Program-made: the position numbers and the translations under genes | NCBI GenBank assembly: GCA_022376925.1 | Contig: JAIOJX010000001.1 | Coordinates: 2,947,501-3,011,500 of the forward strand | Direction: 5' to 3' | Source of the DNA: Tragulus kanchil | Taxonomy: Eukaryota > Chordata > Mammalia > Artiodactyla > Tragulidae | DNA: 64,000 bases | Shown: positions 48,315 through 58,575 of the stretch, one piece after another | How positions within the stretch are numbered: position 1 is the first letter of the stretch | Layout: each line of letters begins with the position of its first letter | Notes under the pieces: generated by a model | Seen by the model: the letters and a program-made list of their open reading frames with translations, nothing else | Databases searched by the model: none | Told to the model about the DNA's origin: nothing

Positions 48315-48974
48315 ACCCATTAGGACAGATGGTGAGTATGGTGTTTCTGGACTTAAAAGGTGGCTGTGAGGGACCATAACCTATCATCTACCTGAGAACC
48401 TGGTTGCATGCCACCATTTTGCTGATTTATGATCCCAGAAAGTTGGCTTCTATAGACAAAGAAAGATAATAGCACATGTGAGCTGCTTTGGGAATAACCA
48501 CTTCTTGGCTCCTAGGTTTGATGACTCCTTTAGCTACAGACTGTTTCTCAGATCATTGAAGGGTTACATGAAATTAACATAAGTCAATGAAGGATAATAT
48601 TAATACTGATAGGTCCTGTTGTAGGCTTCTCAGCTTTATCATAGTCTCCGGACAACCATGGTGCAGACTTCATGGGGGTTAGGACTCTGTATTCTAGCAG
48701 ATGGAGCTTTAATGCCTGCAGGTGTCATGATGGGTAGGACCTCTATGATCTTTACACATTTTAAGCTGGGTCCCCTTCCTGAAATACATATCTAGCCTGG
48801 AATAATACCTGTCTCTTCCCTGCATCTTAATGGGAGGAGGACAAGCAAAGTTTAATGAATGTATATTGACAGGGAGCTAGTGATCAACTAGTAGAAATAG
48901 TATCAGCCAGAGAAATCCAAGGTCTCATCACCTTCTCCCTACTAATGGGAGGAGCAGATGCTACTGACCTTGAA
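48315..48974. other. Intergenic stretch with no recognised feature
   Basis: I see no coding, RNA or known repeat signal here. Confidence 0.5.
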
Positions 48975-50082
48975 ACTGTCTAACATTCTCAAGCCACATC
49001 CATGCTGATCCAGTCTCCTATGATGGTCTACAGCCAACTTTTCTAGGTTTCTGTGGCACCAGCAGGCCCTCTCAGGGTTCAAGTCAATAGGAAATGGTGC
49101 TCAGGGTGGTGCTCCAGTTGGCAGTACTTTAGCTGAGCATCTGTTATAGGCACTTTGACTTCTGGTCTTGTCCATGCTATAGTCCCATTGAAGGAGCTAT
49201 GATGACAGAGGCAACATGGCCTGAACCTTGGGCAGATGACCATCTCTCCTTATAAGTATTACTATGCGACCATGTAAGTAGCTTTGATTGGGACTGGTCT
49301 CTATCCAAATGCATGAGAAGAATGAGACACCAACATGTCTGTAGGGAAAGCTGCTGGTGGTGAGAGCAAATGTGAATGATGAATAGACATAGCAACTCAG
49401 AGGCAAGAACACAGAATTCTAATCTGGCTAATACCACTGTTTCAGCTGTCTGACTTTGGGCAAGTCACTTAATGTCTTTGTAACATAGATATAATAAGAA
49501 AACTTTTCCAAGGAACACTGGATTAAATGAGCTACTGCCCCGGAAGATCATTGGAATCCTTTATTGCTACTCCTGTAGGGAATAAACCAAATCTAAACAC
49601 TTGCTGAGAGTGAAGTCACCAAGATGGTGACATAAAAGTCATTCCTGTCTTCTCCCCATGTCACAAGAAGAGCAACTAAAAACTATGGAGATGACACCAC
49701 TGAGAGAACCCTACAACACAGCAGTGAGGGTGACTCCAACCCCTGTATCACAGAGATCAGGACAGACTGCCTTTGAAAGGTAAAAGGAATGACTCCATGC
49801 TGACTGCATCCCCCTCCCCTATGCCAGTGCAACACCGTGCAGAGAGATCTCCCGTGAGCCTATAGTTTGTTTAGTGAGAAGAGAGAGCCCAGGGTGACAT
49901 TCAGCATGCCCCAGTACAGTGGGTTGCTTTGTGGGAGCCCTATACTCTAGTTTCTCCTCATAGGGCTTGCAGTGGAATGTGTGGGGCTCAACCACTTGAA
50001 ATATGATTGTGACAGAGAAGGGGGGAGGGACTTACAACAACCAGTACACAGATCTTGGCAAACCACATTCCTACCTGCAGAG
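48975..50082. repeat. Copy A of duplication 8
   Basis: This 1108-bp block recurs at 50083-51190 with the same length. One change is seen, gcccaggg versus gcccagag. Three bases (ACT) are shared at the junction. The right part from about 49610 resembles an L1 5' UTR (caccaagatggtgacataaa). Confidence 0.95.
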
Positions 50083-51190
50083 ACTGTCTAACATTCTCAA
50101 GCCACATCCATGCTGATCCAGTCTCCTATGATGGTCTACAGCCAACTTTTCTAGGTTTCTGTGGCACCAGCAGGCCCTCTCAGGGTTCAAGTCAATAGGA
50201 AATGGTGCTCAGGGTGGTGCTCCAGTTGGCAGTACTTTAGCTGAGCATCTGTTATAGGCACTTTGACTTCTGGTCTTGTCCATGCTATAGTCCCATTGAA
50301 GGAGCTATGATGACAGAGGCAACATGGCCTGAACCTTGGGCAGATGACCATCTCTCCTTATAAGTATTACTATGCGACCATGTAAGTAGCTTTGATTGGG
50401 ACTGGTCTCTATCCAAATGCATGAGAAGAATGAGACACCAACATGTCTGTAGGGAAAGCTGCTGGTGGTGAGAGCAAATGTGAATGATGAATAGACATAG
50501 CAACTCAGAGGCAAGAACACAGAATTCTAATCTGGCTAATACCACTGTTTCAGCTGTCTGACTTTGGGCAAGTCACTTAATGTCTTTGTAACATAGATAT
50601 AATAAGAAAACTTTTCCAAGGAACACTGGATTAAATGAGCTACTGCCCCGGAAGATCATTGGAATCCTTTATTGCTACTCCTGTAGGGAATAAACCAAAT
50701 CTAAACACTTGCTGAGAGTGAAGTCACCAAGATGGTGACATAAAAGTCATTCCTGTCTTCTCCCCATGTCACAAGAAGAGCAACTAAAAACTATGGAGAT
50801 GACACCACTGAGAGAACCCTACAACACAGCAGTGAGGGTGACTCCAACCCCTGTATCACAGAGATCAGGACAGACTGCCTTTGAAAGGTAAAAGGAATGA
50901 CTCCATGCTGACTGCATCCCCCTCCCCTATGCCAGTGCAACACCGTGCAGAGAGATCTCCCGTGAGCCTATAGTTTGTTTAGTGAGAAGAGAGAGCCCAG
51001 AGTGACATTCAGCATGCCCCAGTACAGTGGGTTGCTTTGTGGGAGCCCTATACTCTAGTTTCTCCTCATAGGGCTTGCAGTGGAATGTGTGGGGCTCAAC
51101 CACTTGAAATATGATTGTGACAGAGAAGGGGGGAGGGACTTACAACAACCAGTACACAGATCTTGGCAAACCACATTCCTACCTGCAGAG
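50083..51190. repeat. Copy B of duplication 8
   Basis: This is a direct repeat of 48975-50082. The sequence becomes single-copy at actaagtaagtaatcccaag. Confidence 0.95.
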
Positions 51191-52012
51191 ACTAAGTAAG
51201 TAATCCCAAGCAGTGGCTTTGTTCACCTACAGAACCAAGTCATTAGTACAGCCTAAACAGGGAACTCAGTGGGATGCAGCTTTTATAGATTTGGATCCTC
51301 AGCTGAGGAGTTTGGTCATCCCTAGAGCTGGGTTTGCCCACACTCGGTAGCCATTCCCACTGTGAAGCATGGCCCCCATCCCCATCTGACAGGAAAGGAT
51401 GAGGAGAATACCTGTAGGCTGTGTAACACAGCAATGCTCTAGTTGAGAGGAGGGTAGGCAGAACTCACTGACCTCAGAGCAAAGCCAGTGGGCCTGTTCT
51501 GTGACAACCTAGAGGGGTGGGATGGGGTGGGAGGTGAGAGAGAGGTTCAAGGGGACGGGATAAGTATATACCTATGTCAATTCATGTTAATGTATGTCAT
51601 AAACCAACAGAATATTGTAAAGCAATTATCCTCCAATCAAAAATAAATACATTTTGAAATAGATAAATAGAAAACAATGACTCAGTGCACACACAAGTGC
51701 ATGCATACATGTGCACACACACATACACAAGGCCAGTGGACCCATTCAGGTAAGGAACTTGTGGCGTGAGTCTGCTGGAGTCAAAACCACAGAGAGCCTT
51801 AGTAGCCTTGGCAATGCTTTTCTCTCACTGTACCCATGAAGGGAAACTAATTTGTAGTCCCACTTATTGCCTTTAGCTGCCTGATCAGGGAAACTAATCA
51901 GAGCACATAAAGAGCTCTGATGCATGGTCCACCTAGCAACCCTGCGTATAGCAGCACTTGAACTGATAGCTGAACTGTCTATGACTCCCTATCTGCAGAC
52001 AAAAATCAATGG
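51191..52012 (+). mobile_element. L1-related sequence with L1 3' end at 51500-51660
   Basis: Positions 51500-51660 show aagtatatacctatgtcaat and tattgtaaagcaattatcct, an L1 3' end in sense orientation. The rest looks like L1 5' UTR-type sequence (repeated gggaactcagtgggatgc-like motifs) but is uncertain. Confidence 0.5.
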
Positions 52013-52304
52013 CATTGCCTGATGAGGGTATTCAGTTCCCATTCTTTTCTGAGTTGGGCCCCCTAACTGACAAACAGACATTGGGTCCTATCCTCCTGAC
52101 ATGCCAGGTCAGGGAAGCTAATTCACCGCCGTACTAACTACTGAGTAGCAGCATAAAACATTGCCTGATGAGGGTATTCAGTTCCCATTCTTTTCTGAGT
52201 TGGGCCCCCTAACTGACAAACAGACATTGGGTCCTATCCTCCTGACATGCCAGGTCAGGGAAGCTAATTCACCGCCGTACTAACTACTGAGTAGCAGCAT
52301 AAAA
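52013..52304. repeat. 146-bp tandem duplication (duplication 9)
   Basis: Positions 52013-52158 are repeated directly at 52159-52304. The units start cattgcctgatgagggtatt and end gtagcagcataaaa. No difference is seen by eye. Confidence 0.95.
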
Positions 52305-53151
52305 AACAACACATAGATCATTAGAACTAAATTGAGAACCCAAAATAAACCCAGGCATACACAGTCAACTAGTATTTAAGAAAGGAGTCAAGAATGCTCA
52401 ATGGAGAATATACAGTCTCTTCATAAAGAGTGACGGGAAAATTAGATATTCACATATAAAAGAGTGAAACTAGACCTCTTTCTCATACTACTCACAAAAG
52501 TTAACACAAAATGGGTTAAAGACTTTAATGTAAGACCTGAAACCATGAATGCCTAGGAGAAAACAGAAATAAAGTTCCTCAACACAGGCCTTGGCAGAGA
52601 TTTTTTTTGGATACTACACCAAATATAAACAACACACTAAAAAGCTCTGTACATAAAAAGAAACAATCAACAAAGTAAAAAGACAACCTGTGTGTGCTTA
52701 GTCACTCAGTCATGTCTGACTCTGCAACCCCAGGAACTGTAGCCCACCAGGCTCCTCTGTCCATGGGATTCTCCAGGCAAGAATACTGGAGTGGGACAAA
52801 ATGGGAAAAAAATTTCAAACCACATATCTGATAAGTGATTAATATTGAAAATATATAAAGAATTATACAACATAGCAAAACACCAATAATCCAGTTAAAA
52901 ACTGGCCAAAAGACCTAAGTGGTTCATTTTTTCAAAGAAGGTATATGAATAGTCAACAGGTACATGAAAAGATATTTAATATCACACGTTACTAAGAAAA
53001 AGCACATCAAAACCCCAGTGAAATTGTTGGAATGACCATCATTGAAACTTCAAGGGCTAACAAATGCTGGTGAGGATATGGAGAGAAGGTAACCCATCGC
53101 ACTTCTGGTGGGACTGTGAACTACTACAGACACTATAAAACAATATGGAGG
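52305..53151 (+). mobile_element. Older L1 ORF2 3' region, left part
   Basis: ggcatacacagtcaactagt, ggttaaagactttaatgtaa and cttctggtgggactgtgaac are degenerate ORF2 end sequence. A Bov-tA fragment lies at 52688-52795. The element is split by a younger L1 at 53152 and continues after 54186. Confidence 0.8.
52688..52795 (-). mobile_element. Bov-tA SINE fragment
   Basis: tcactcagtcatgtctgact through ctccaggcaagaatactgga is antisense of the 3' part of Bov-tA. The tRNA-like head is missing. Confidence 0.8.
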
Positions 53152-54185
53152 GATTGGTCTCAAAAATATATAAGCGGCGCATACAGCTCAGTATCAGAAA
53201 AACAAACAGCCCAATCAAGAACTGGACAGAAAACCTAGAGATATTTTTCCAAAGAAGACATACAGACGGCTAATAAACACAGGAAAAGATGCTCAACATC
53301 ATTCATTGTTAGAGAAATGGAAATCCAAACTACAATCACCTCACACCAGCCAGAATAGCCATCATCGAAAAATCTACAAACAATAACTGCTAGAAAGAAT
53401 GTGGAGAAAAGGGAAGCCTCATATGCTATTTGTGGGAATGTAACTTGATACAGCCACTATGGAGAATGGTATGGAGATTCCTCAAAAAACTAGGAACAAA
53501 TCTACCATGTGACCCAGCAATCCTAATGCTTGGCAATACTGGGCATATACCCTGAGAAAATCATAATTCTAAAAGACACATGTACCCCAATGTTCACTGC
53601 AGCAATATTTACAATAGCCAGGACATGGAAGCACCATGGATATCCCTCCACAGATGAATGGATAAAGATGATCTGAATGGATAAAGATGTACATATATAT
53701 AGTGGAACACTACTCAGCCATAAAGAAGAATGAATTTCAGTCAGTTATAGTGAAGTGGATGAACCTAGAGCCAGTTATACAGAGTGAAGTATGTCAGAAA
53801 GAGAAAGACAAATACTGCATGTTAACACGTATATATGGAATCTAGAGAGAGGGTACTGATGAACCTATCTGCAGAGAGGGAATGGAGATGCAGACGCAGA
53901 GAACAGACTCGTGAACACAGTGGGGAGGGAGAGAGTGGGACGAGTGGCAAAAGTAGCATCGACATATGTGCACCGCCACGTGTCAGACAGCTGGTGAGAA
54001 GCTGCTGTAAGACACAGGGGGCCCAGCCTAGTGCTCCCCAATGACCTAGAGGGGCAGAATGTCGGGAGGAAGGGGTGGAGACTCAAGAGGGAGGTGGTTA
54101 TGTGTAATTATGGCCGATTGTGTTGTACAGCAGAAATCAACACGACATTGTAAAGCAGTTTTCCTCCAATTAAATAAATTTAAAA
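53152..54185 (+). mobile_element. Younger L1 3' end inserted in an older L1
   Basis: A 5'-truncated L1 runs from the end of ORF2 (gattggtctcaaaaatatat) to its 3' tail (ttaaataaatttaaaaaaa). It is flanked by the 14-bp duplication aaacaatatggagg at 53138-53151 and 54186-54199. Open frames within it have no intact domain. Confidence 0.85.
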
Positions 54186-54447
54186 AAACAATATGGAGGA
54201 TCCTCAAAAAATGAAAAATAGGACGATTATATGACTCAGCAATTCCACTTCTGAGAATATAGCCCCTCTAAAATGAAAAAAAGATACATGCACCACTACA
54301 TTCATAGCAGCGTATGTATAATAGCCAACGACCTATGTGTTCACTGATAGATAAACCAGTAAAGAAGATGTGATACACACACACAGCCATGCACATAGAC
54401 ACAATAGGATATTATTAACACATAAACACACACACACACACACACAC
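53281..54447. repeat. Copy A of duplication 10
   Basis: This 1167-bp block recurs at 54448-55624. Differences are three substitutions near its start, a G in aaaaggg, and an 11-bp deficit in copy A near 54311-54330 (agccaacgacc versus agccaagacgtggaaacgac). The junction lies at a (CA)n run. Confidence 0.93.
54425..54447 (+). repeat. (CA)n microsatellite
   Basis: About eleven CA units lie here and recur at about 55601-55624 in copy B. Confidence 0.9.
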
Positions 54448-55624
54448 AGGAAAACATGCTCAACATCATTCATTGTTAGAGAAATGTAAATCCAAACTAC
54501 AATCACCTCACACTAGCCAGAATAGCCATCATCGAAAAATCTACAAACAATAACTGCTAGAAAGAATGTGGAGAAAAGGAAGCCTCATATGCTATTTGTG
54601 GGAATGTAACTTGATACAGCCACTATGGAGAATGGTATGGAGATTCCTCAAAAAACTAGGAACAAATCTACCATGTGACCCAGCAATCCTAATGCTTGGC
54701 AATACTGGGCATATACCCTGAGAAAATCATAATTCTAAAAGACACATGTACCCCAATGTTCACTGCAGCAATATTTACAATAGCCAGGACATGGAAGCAC
54801 CATGGATATCCCTCCACAGATGAATGGATAAAGATGATCTGAATGGATAAAGATGTACATATATATAGTGGAACACTACTCAGCCATAAAGAAGAATGAA
54901 TTTCAGTCAGTTATAGTGAAGTGGATGAACCTAGAGCCAGTTATACAGAGTGAAGTATGTCAGAAAGAGAAAGACAAATACTGCATGTTAACACGTATAT
55001 ATGGAATCTAGAGAGAGGGTACTGATGAACCTATCTGCAGAGAGGGAATGGAGATGCAGACGCAGAGAACAGACTCGTGAACACAGTGGGGAGGGAGAGA
55101 GTGGGACGAGTGGCAAAAGTAGCATCGACATATGTGCACCGCCACGTGTCAGACAGCTGGTGAGAAGCTGCTGTAAGACACAGGGGGCCCAGCCTAGTGC
55201 TCCCCAATGACCTAGAGGGGCAGAATGTCGGGAGGAAGGGGTGGAGACTCAAGAGGGAGGTGGTTATGTGTAATTATGGCCGATTGTGTTGTACAGCAGA
55301 AATCAACACGACATTGTAAAGCAGTTTTCCTCCAATTAAATAAATTTAAAAAAACAATATGGAGGATCCTCAAAAAATGAAAAATAGGACGATTATATGA
55401 CTCAGCAATTCCACTTCTGAGAATATAGCCCCTCTAAAATGAAAAAAAGATACATGCACCACTACATTCATAGCAGCGGTATGTATAATAGCCAAGACGT
55501 GGAAACGACCTATGTGTTCACTGATAGATAAACCAGTAAAGAAGATGTGATACACACACACAGCCATGCACATAGACACAATAGGATATTATTAACACAT
55601 AAACACACACACACACACACACAC
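54448..55624. repeat. Copy B of duplication 10
   Basis: This is a direct repeat of 53281-54447. It keeps the full agacgtggaa segment, which matches the L1 consensus style, so copy B is likely the better version there. Confidence 0.93.
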
Positions 55625-55815
55625 AAAGAAATTCTGCCATTTGTAACAACATAGATGGACCTTGAGGGCACTATGCTAAGTGAAATAAGTCAGACAGAGA
55701 GAGACAAATATTGTATGATCTCACTTATGTGAGGAAAAACAAACAAACAAATTCCTAAAAGGAGAGATCAGAGTTTTAGTTACCAGAGGTGGAGTGTGAA
55801 GGCAGGGAGAATTGG
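55625..55815 (+). mobile_element. Older L1 3' end, right part
   Basis: acaacatagatggaccttga, gtgaaataagtcagacagag and tgtatgatctcacttatgtg are typical L1 3' sequence continuing the element of 52305. Confidence 0.8.
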
Positions 55816-55821
55816 AGGAAG

Positions 55822-56040
55822 GCAGGGGGCTTTAGTGGTAAAGAACCTGCCTGCTAACACCGGAGATGCAAGAGAAGCAGGTTTGATCCCTGGGGCGGGA
55901 AGAGCCCCTGGGGGAGGGCACGGCAGCCCACTCCAGTCTTCTTGCCTGGAGAAGCCCACGGACAGAGGCGCCCGGCGGGCTGCAGTCCATAGGGTCACAC
56001 AGAGTCGGACAGGACTGAAGCGACGCAGCAGCAGCAGCAG
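55822..56040 (+). mobile_element. Bov-tA SINE
   Basis: tagtggtaaagaacctgcct, gcaggtttgatccctggggc and gagtcggacaggactgaagc identify the element, which ends in (cag)n. It is GC-rich and little diverged. Confidence 0.9.
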
Positions 56041-56735
56041 TCAAATGGTACAAGCTTCCAGTTATGAGGTAACTGCTCAGGATGTAATGCACAGCGTGAC
56101 CACTGTATTAGCACTGCGGTACGACACGCGGGAGCGCTGTTAAGAGAGTAGGTCCTGAACTCTCATCAGAAGGGAAAGTTTTTTCTTTGCTTTCTCTTTT
56201 ATTGGAGCTCTATGAGATGACAGATGCTAACTAAACTTGTTGTTGTGAACACTTCACAATATATATATATGTCAAAACATTGTGCTGTACACCTTAAACT
56301 TATATAGAGATGTATGTGAATTATATGTTGATGTACCCAGAAAAAAAAACCCCACTGTTACTGACTTAAGACTTCTCATTTCTGGGTCTCAAATATTCCC
56401 CTATAGAATGAAGACTTTAAGCTATGTGATATTTTAGGGAGCTTCTGGGCCTGATTATCCAAGATTCTAGTCAAACTAATTATTGGATTTGAAGTCAAAT
56501 GGGCCTGTGTATAGAGAGTCTAAAATAGTTTTTTACTGTTTACATGAAGAAATGTCCCTGTGCGTTTGGGGCATGACCGTCAGCAGGCATTGTGGGGAGG
56601 GAAATTCAATGCTCCTGAAGCCCCAGAGGCCCGGGGCCGGCAGGGTCAGTTCTGACTGACAGGCTCACGCTTATCCCTTGAGCTGTAATCAAATGAGTGA
56701 CAATGCACAGCCTTCGGACCAACTCCTTGAGCTGT
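56041..56735 (+). other. L1 3' remainder and unassigned DNA
   Basis: Positions 56060-56340 continue L1 3' UTR-like text (cattgtgctgtacaccttaa). The rest to 56735 is not recognised. Confidence 0.5.
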
Positions 56736-56744
56736 AATCAGATC

Positions 56745-56905
56745 AGAGCGAAATCCCTGAGTTGGGAGGATCCCCTGGAGGAGGGCATGGAACCCACTCC
56801 TGTTCTTGCCAGGCAAGTCCCCTGGATAGAGGAGCCTGGTGGGCGACAGCCCATAGGTTTGCGCAGAATCAGACACAACTGAGCGACTGAGCAACAGCAG
56901 CAGTT
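56745..56905 (+). mobile_element. 5'-truncated Bov-tA SINE
   Basis: cctgagttgggaggatcccc through cagacacaactgagcgactg, then a cagcagcag tail. The tRNA-like head is missing. Confidence 0.85.
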
Positions 56906-56909
56906 CATT

Positions 56910-57775
56910 TCTCCATATTTTACAGACACTAGCTTAGTACATGGAACAGAATAAAAGGCTCAAGAAATGACTGCGGGATAAACAAATGAATAGGGTGGGA
57001 ACACTTTTCCCAAAACCCTAAACCAGCATAACTTGGCGGAGGATGAAAGACTTACAGAGGATTTTGAGGTTAAATGATACAAGTGAATGGGCTGTAAATG
57101 ATAATAACAAGACTAGTACGCACGGCTTCCCAGGCACTAGTCACTGTGCCAAGAGCTGACAGCAACACTTTGGTGTAGATATCATTTTTATCTCCACTTT
57201 CCAGATTATGAAACTGAAGCTCAAGGGAAGTCATATGATCCACTTAAGGCCCCACAGACTGTACAAAGTTCCATCTCATTTATCTAGCATTTTAGTTAGG
57301 AAAAGCTTTGATGCTACAACTCTGTGAGTCAGGGAGCACTGGACTGCTTGACTTGCGGCATATGGAAGAGCTAGTGTTTCAGGGCCTGGCTATTGGTGTG
57401 TCTGAATGTGTATCTCCTAGCGTCCAGATGTTCTTGAGGTCATGGAGAAGGCCCAAGGACTAAGTTAGAAGTTAGAGGTATACGATCCCTCATGCATGGG
57501 CTGTGCCCTCCACACAGGCCTCTCATAGTGATTAGTTAGCTGTTTGCAAATGCCAGCCAGGTCTGTTATAGGAGGTAAAACAAATGCAAAGGGTTGCATT
57601 CACTTGGCAGATATTTACTTAGAGCCTCACTAGGATAAGTGTCGGGGGCTCTCAGTAAGGGCAGGCACAGGATGTATATGATGAAGGCACAATGTAATTG
57701 CAGAGAAACAGGAAAAGAGCCACTAAAACACTGAGATTTGGGGGCTGGGGGACATGGAGACAGTCTTTAACTAGC
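56910..57775. other. Intergenic stretch with one MIR
   Basis: A MIR core lies at about 57165-57270 (atctccactttccagattat, gaagctcaagggaagtcata). Nothing else is recognised. Confidence 0.6.
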
Positions 57776-57779
57776 CTGA

Positions 57780-58520
57780 GATGCTCAAGAAAGGGCTTCC
57801 TTGGAAAAGTGTCACTTAAACGGTGGCTTTGACTGGATGAGGGGAAAGGCAGAGAGAAGAGGGGAGAAATGAGGAAGCAGAAGGAATATTATGTATTAAG
57901 ATTAAAGATTAGGCTGAAAGTATGAACGTTTTGAGGAACTTAAAGTGGTTAATTATGGCTAGAGTGTAGACTATAGGGAAGGAGGGATGTGAGAAGAGGC
58001 TGGAGTCGGGGGCAGAGGCTAGGTCAGGGCTCTGCAAGAGCAGGGTAAAGCCTTTAGACCTTATCCTCAAAGCCACAGAAAGACCCTAAAGAATGTTAAG
58101 CAGGAGGATATAGGGGTGATGGTGGGCGGGAGTGGCGAGGGAGTTACTAGGCCTGAGTGGTGTGTTATACGAGACCCTCCAACAGCCGTGAGAATGGAAG
58201 GAGGCCAAGTGCAGGCACGGCAACTCCAGGGCAGTCATCTGCTCATAAGACACCACTTGTGGAATTTGAATAGTGGAGCTAGGAGTGGGGCAGAGGGGAT
58301 GACTTGAGAGAGATTCAGAAGCTGAGATCCTTAATACATGAAAACTGACTGGATATTGGGCCTCAGGAAGAGGAGGCATCAAAGATGACATGTAGGCAGG
58401 CCGCTGACTTGAGAGACTAGAGGACATGGGCCACATTTCTGGACATAGGAAAGACAGGATGAGCAGGCCTGAGTGGGAGATGATGAGCCCAGCACTAGAC
58501 ATATAGGTGTCTGTGACTAG
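57780..58520 (+). repeat. Ancient interspersed repeat, family not assigned
   Basis: agaaagggcttccttggaaa, ggctctgcaagagcagggta and ctttagaccttatcctcaaa belong to the same pattern as 9040-9560 and 61620-62440. Confidence 0.45.
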
Positions 58521-58575
58521 ATAGATAGGTGTCTGTGGGGAACACCTAGACTAGATAGGTGTCTGTGGGGAACGG
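58506..58575 (+). repeat. Short tandem repeat of about 20-35 bp units
   Basis: aggtgtctgtg occurs three times in 58505-58570, with ctagatag between units and gggaac after the second and third. Confidence 0.85.
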
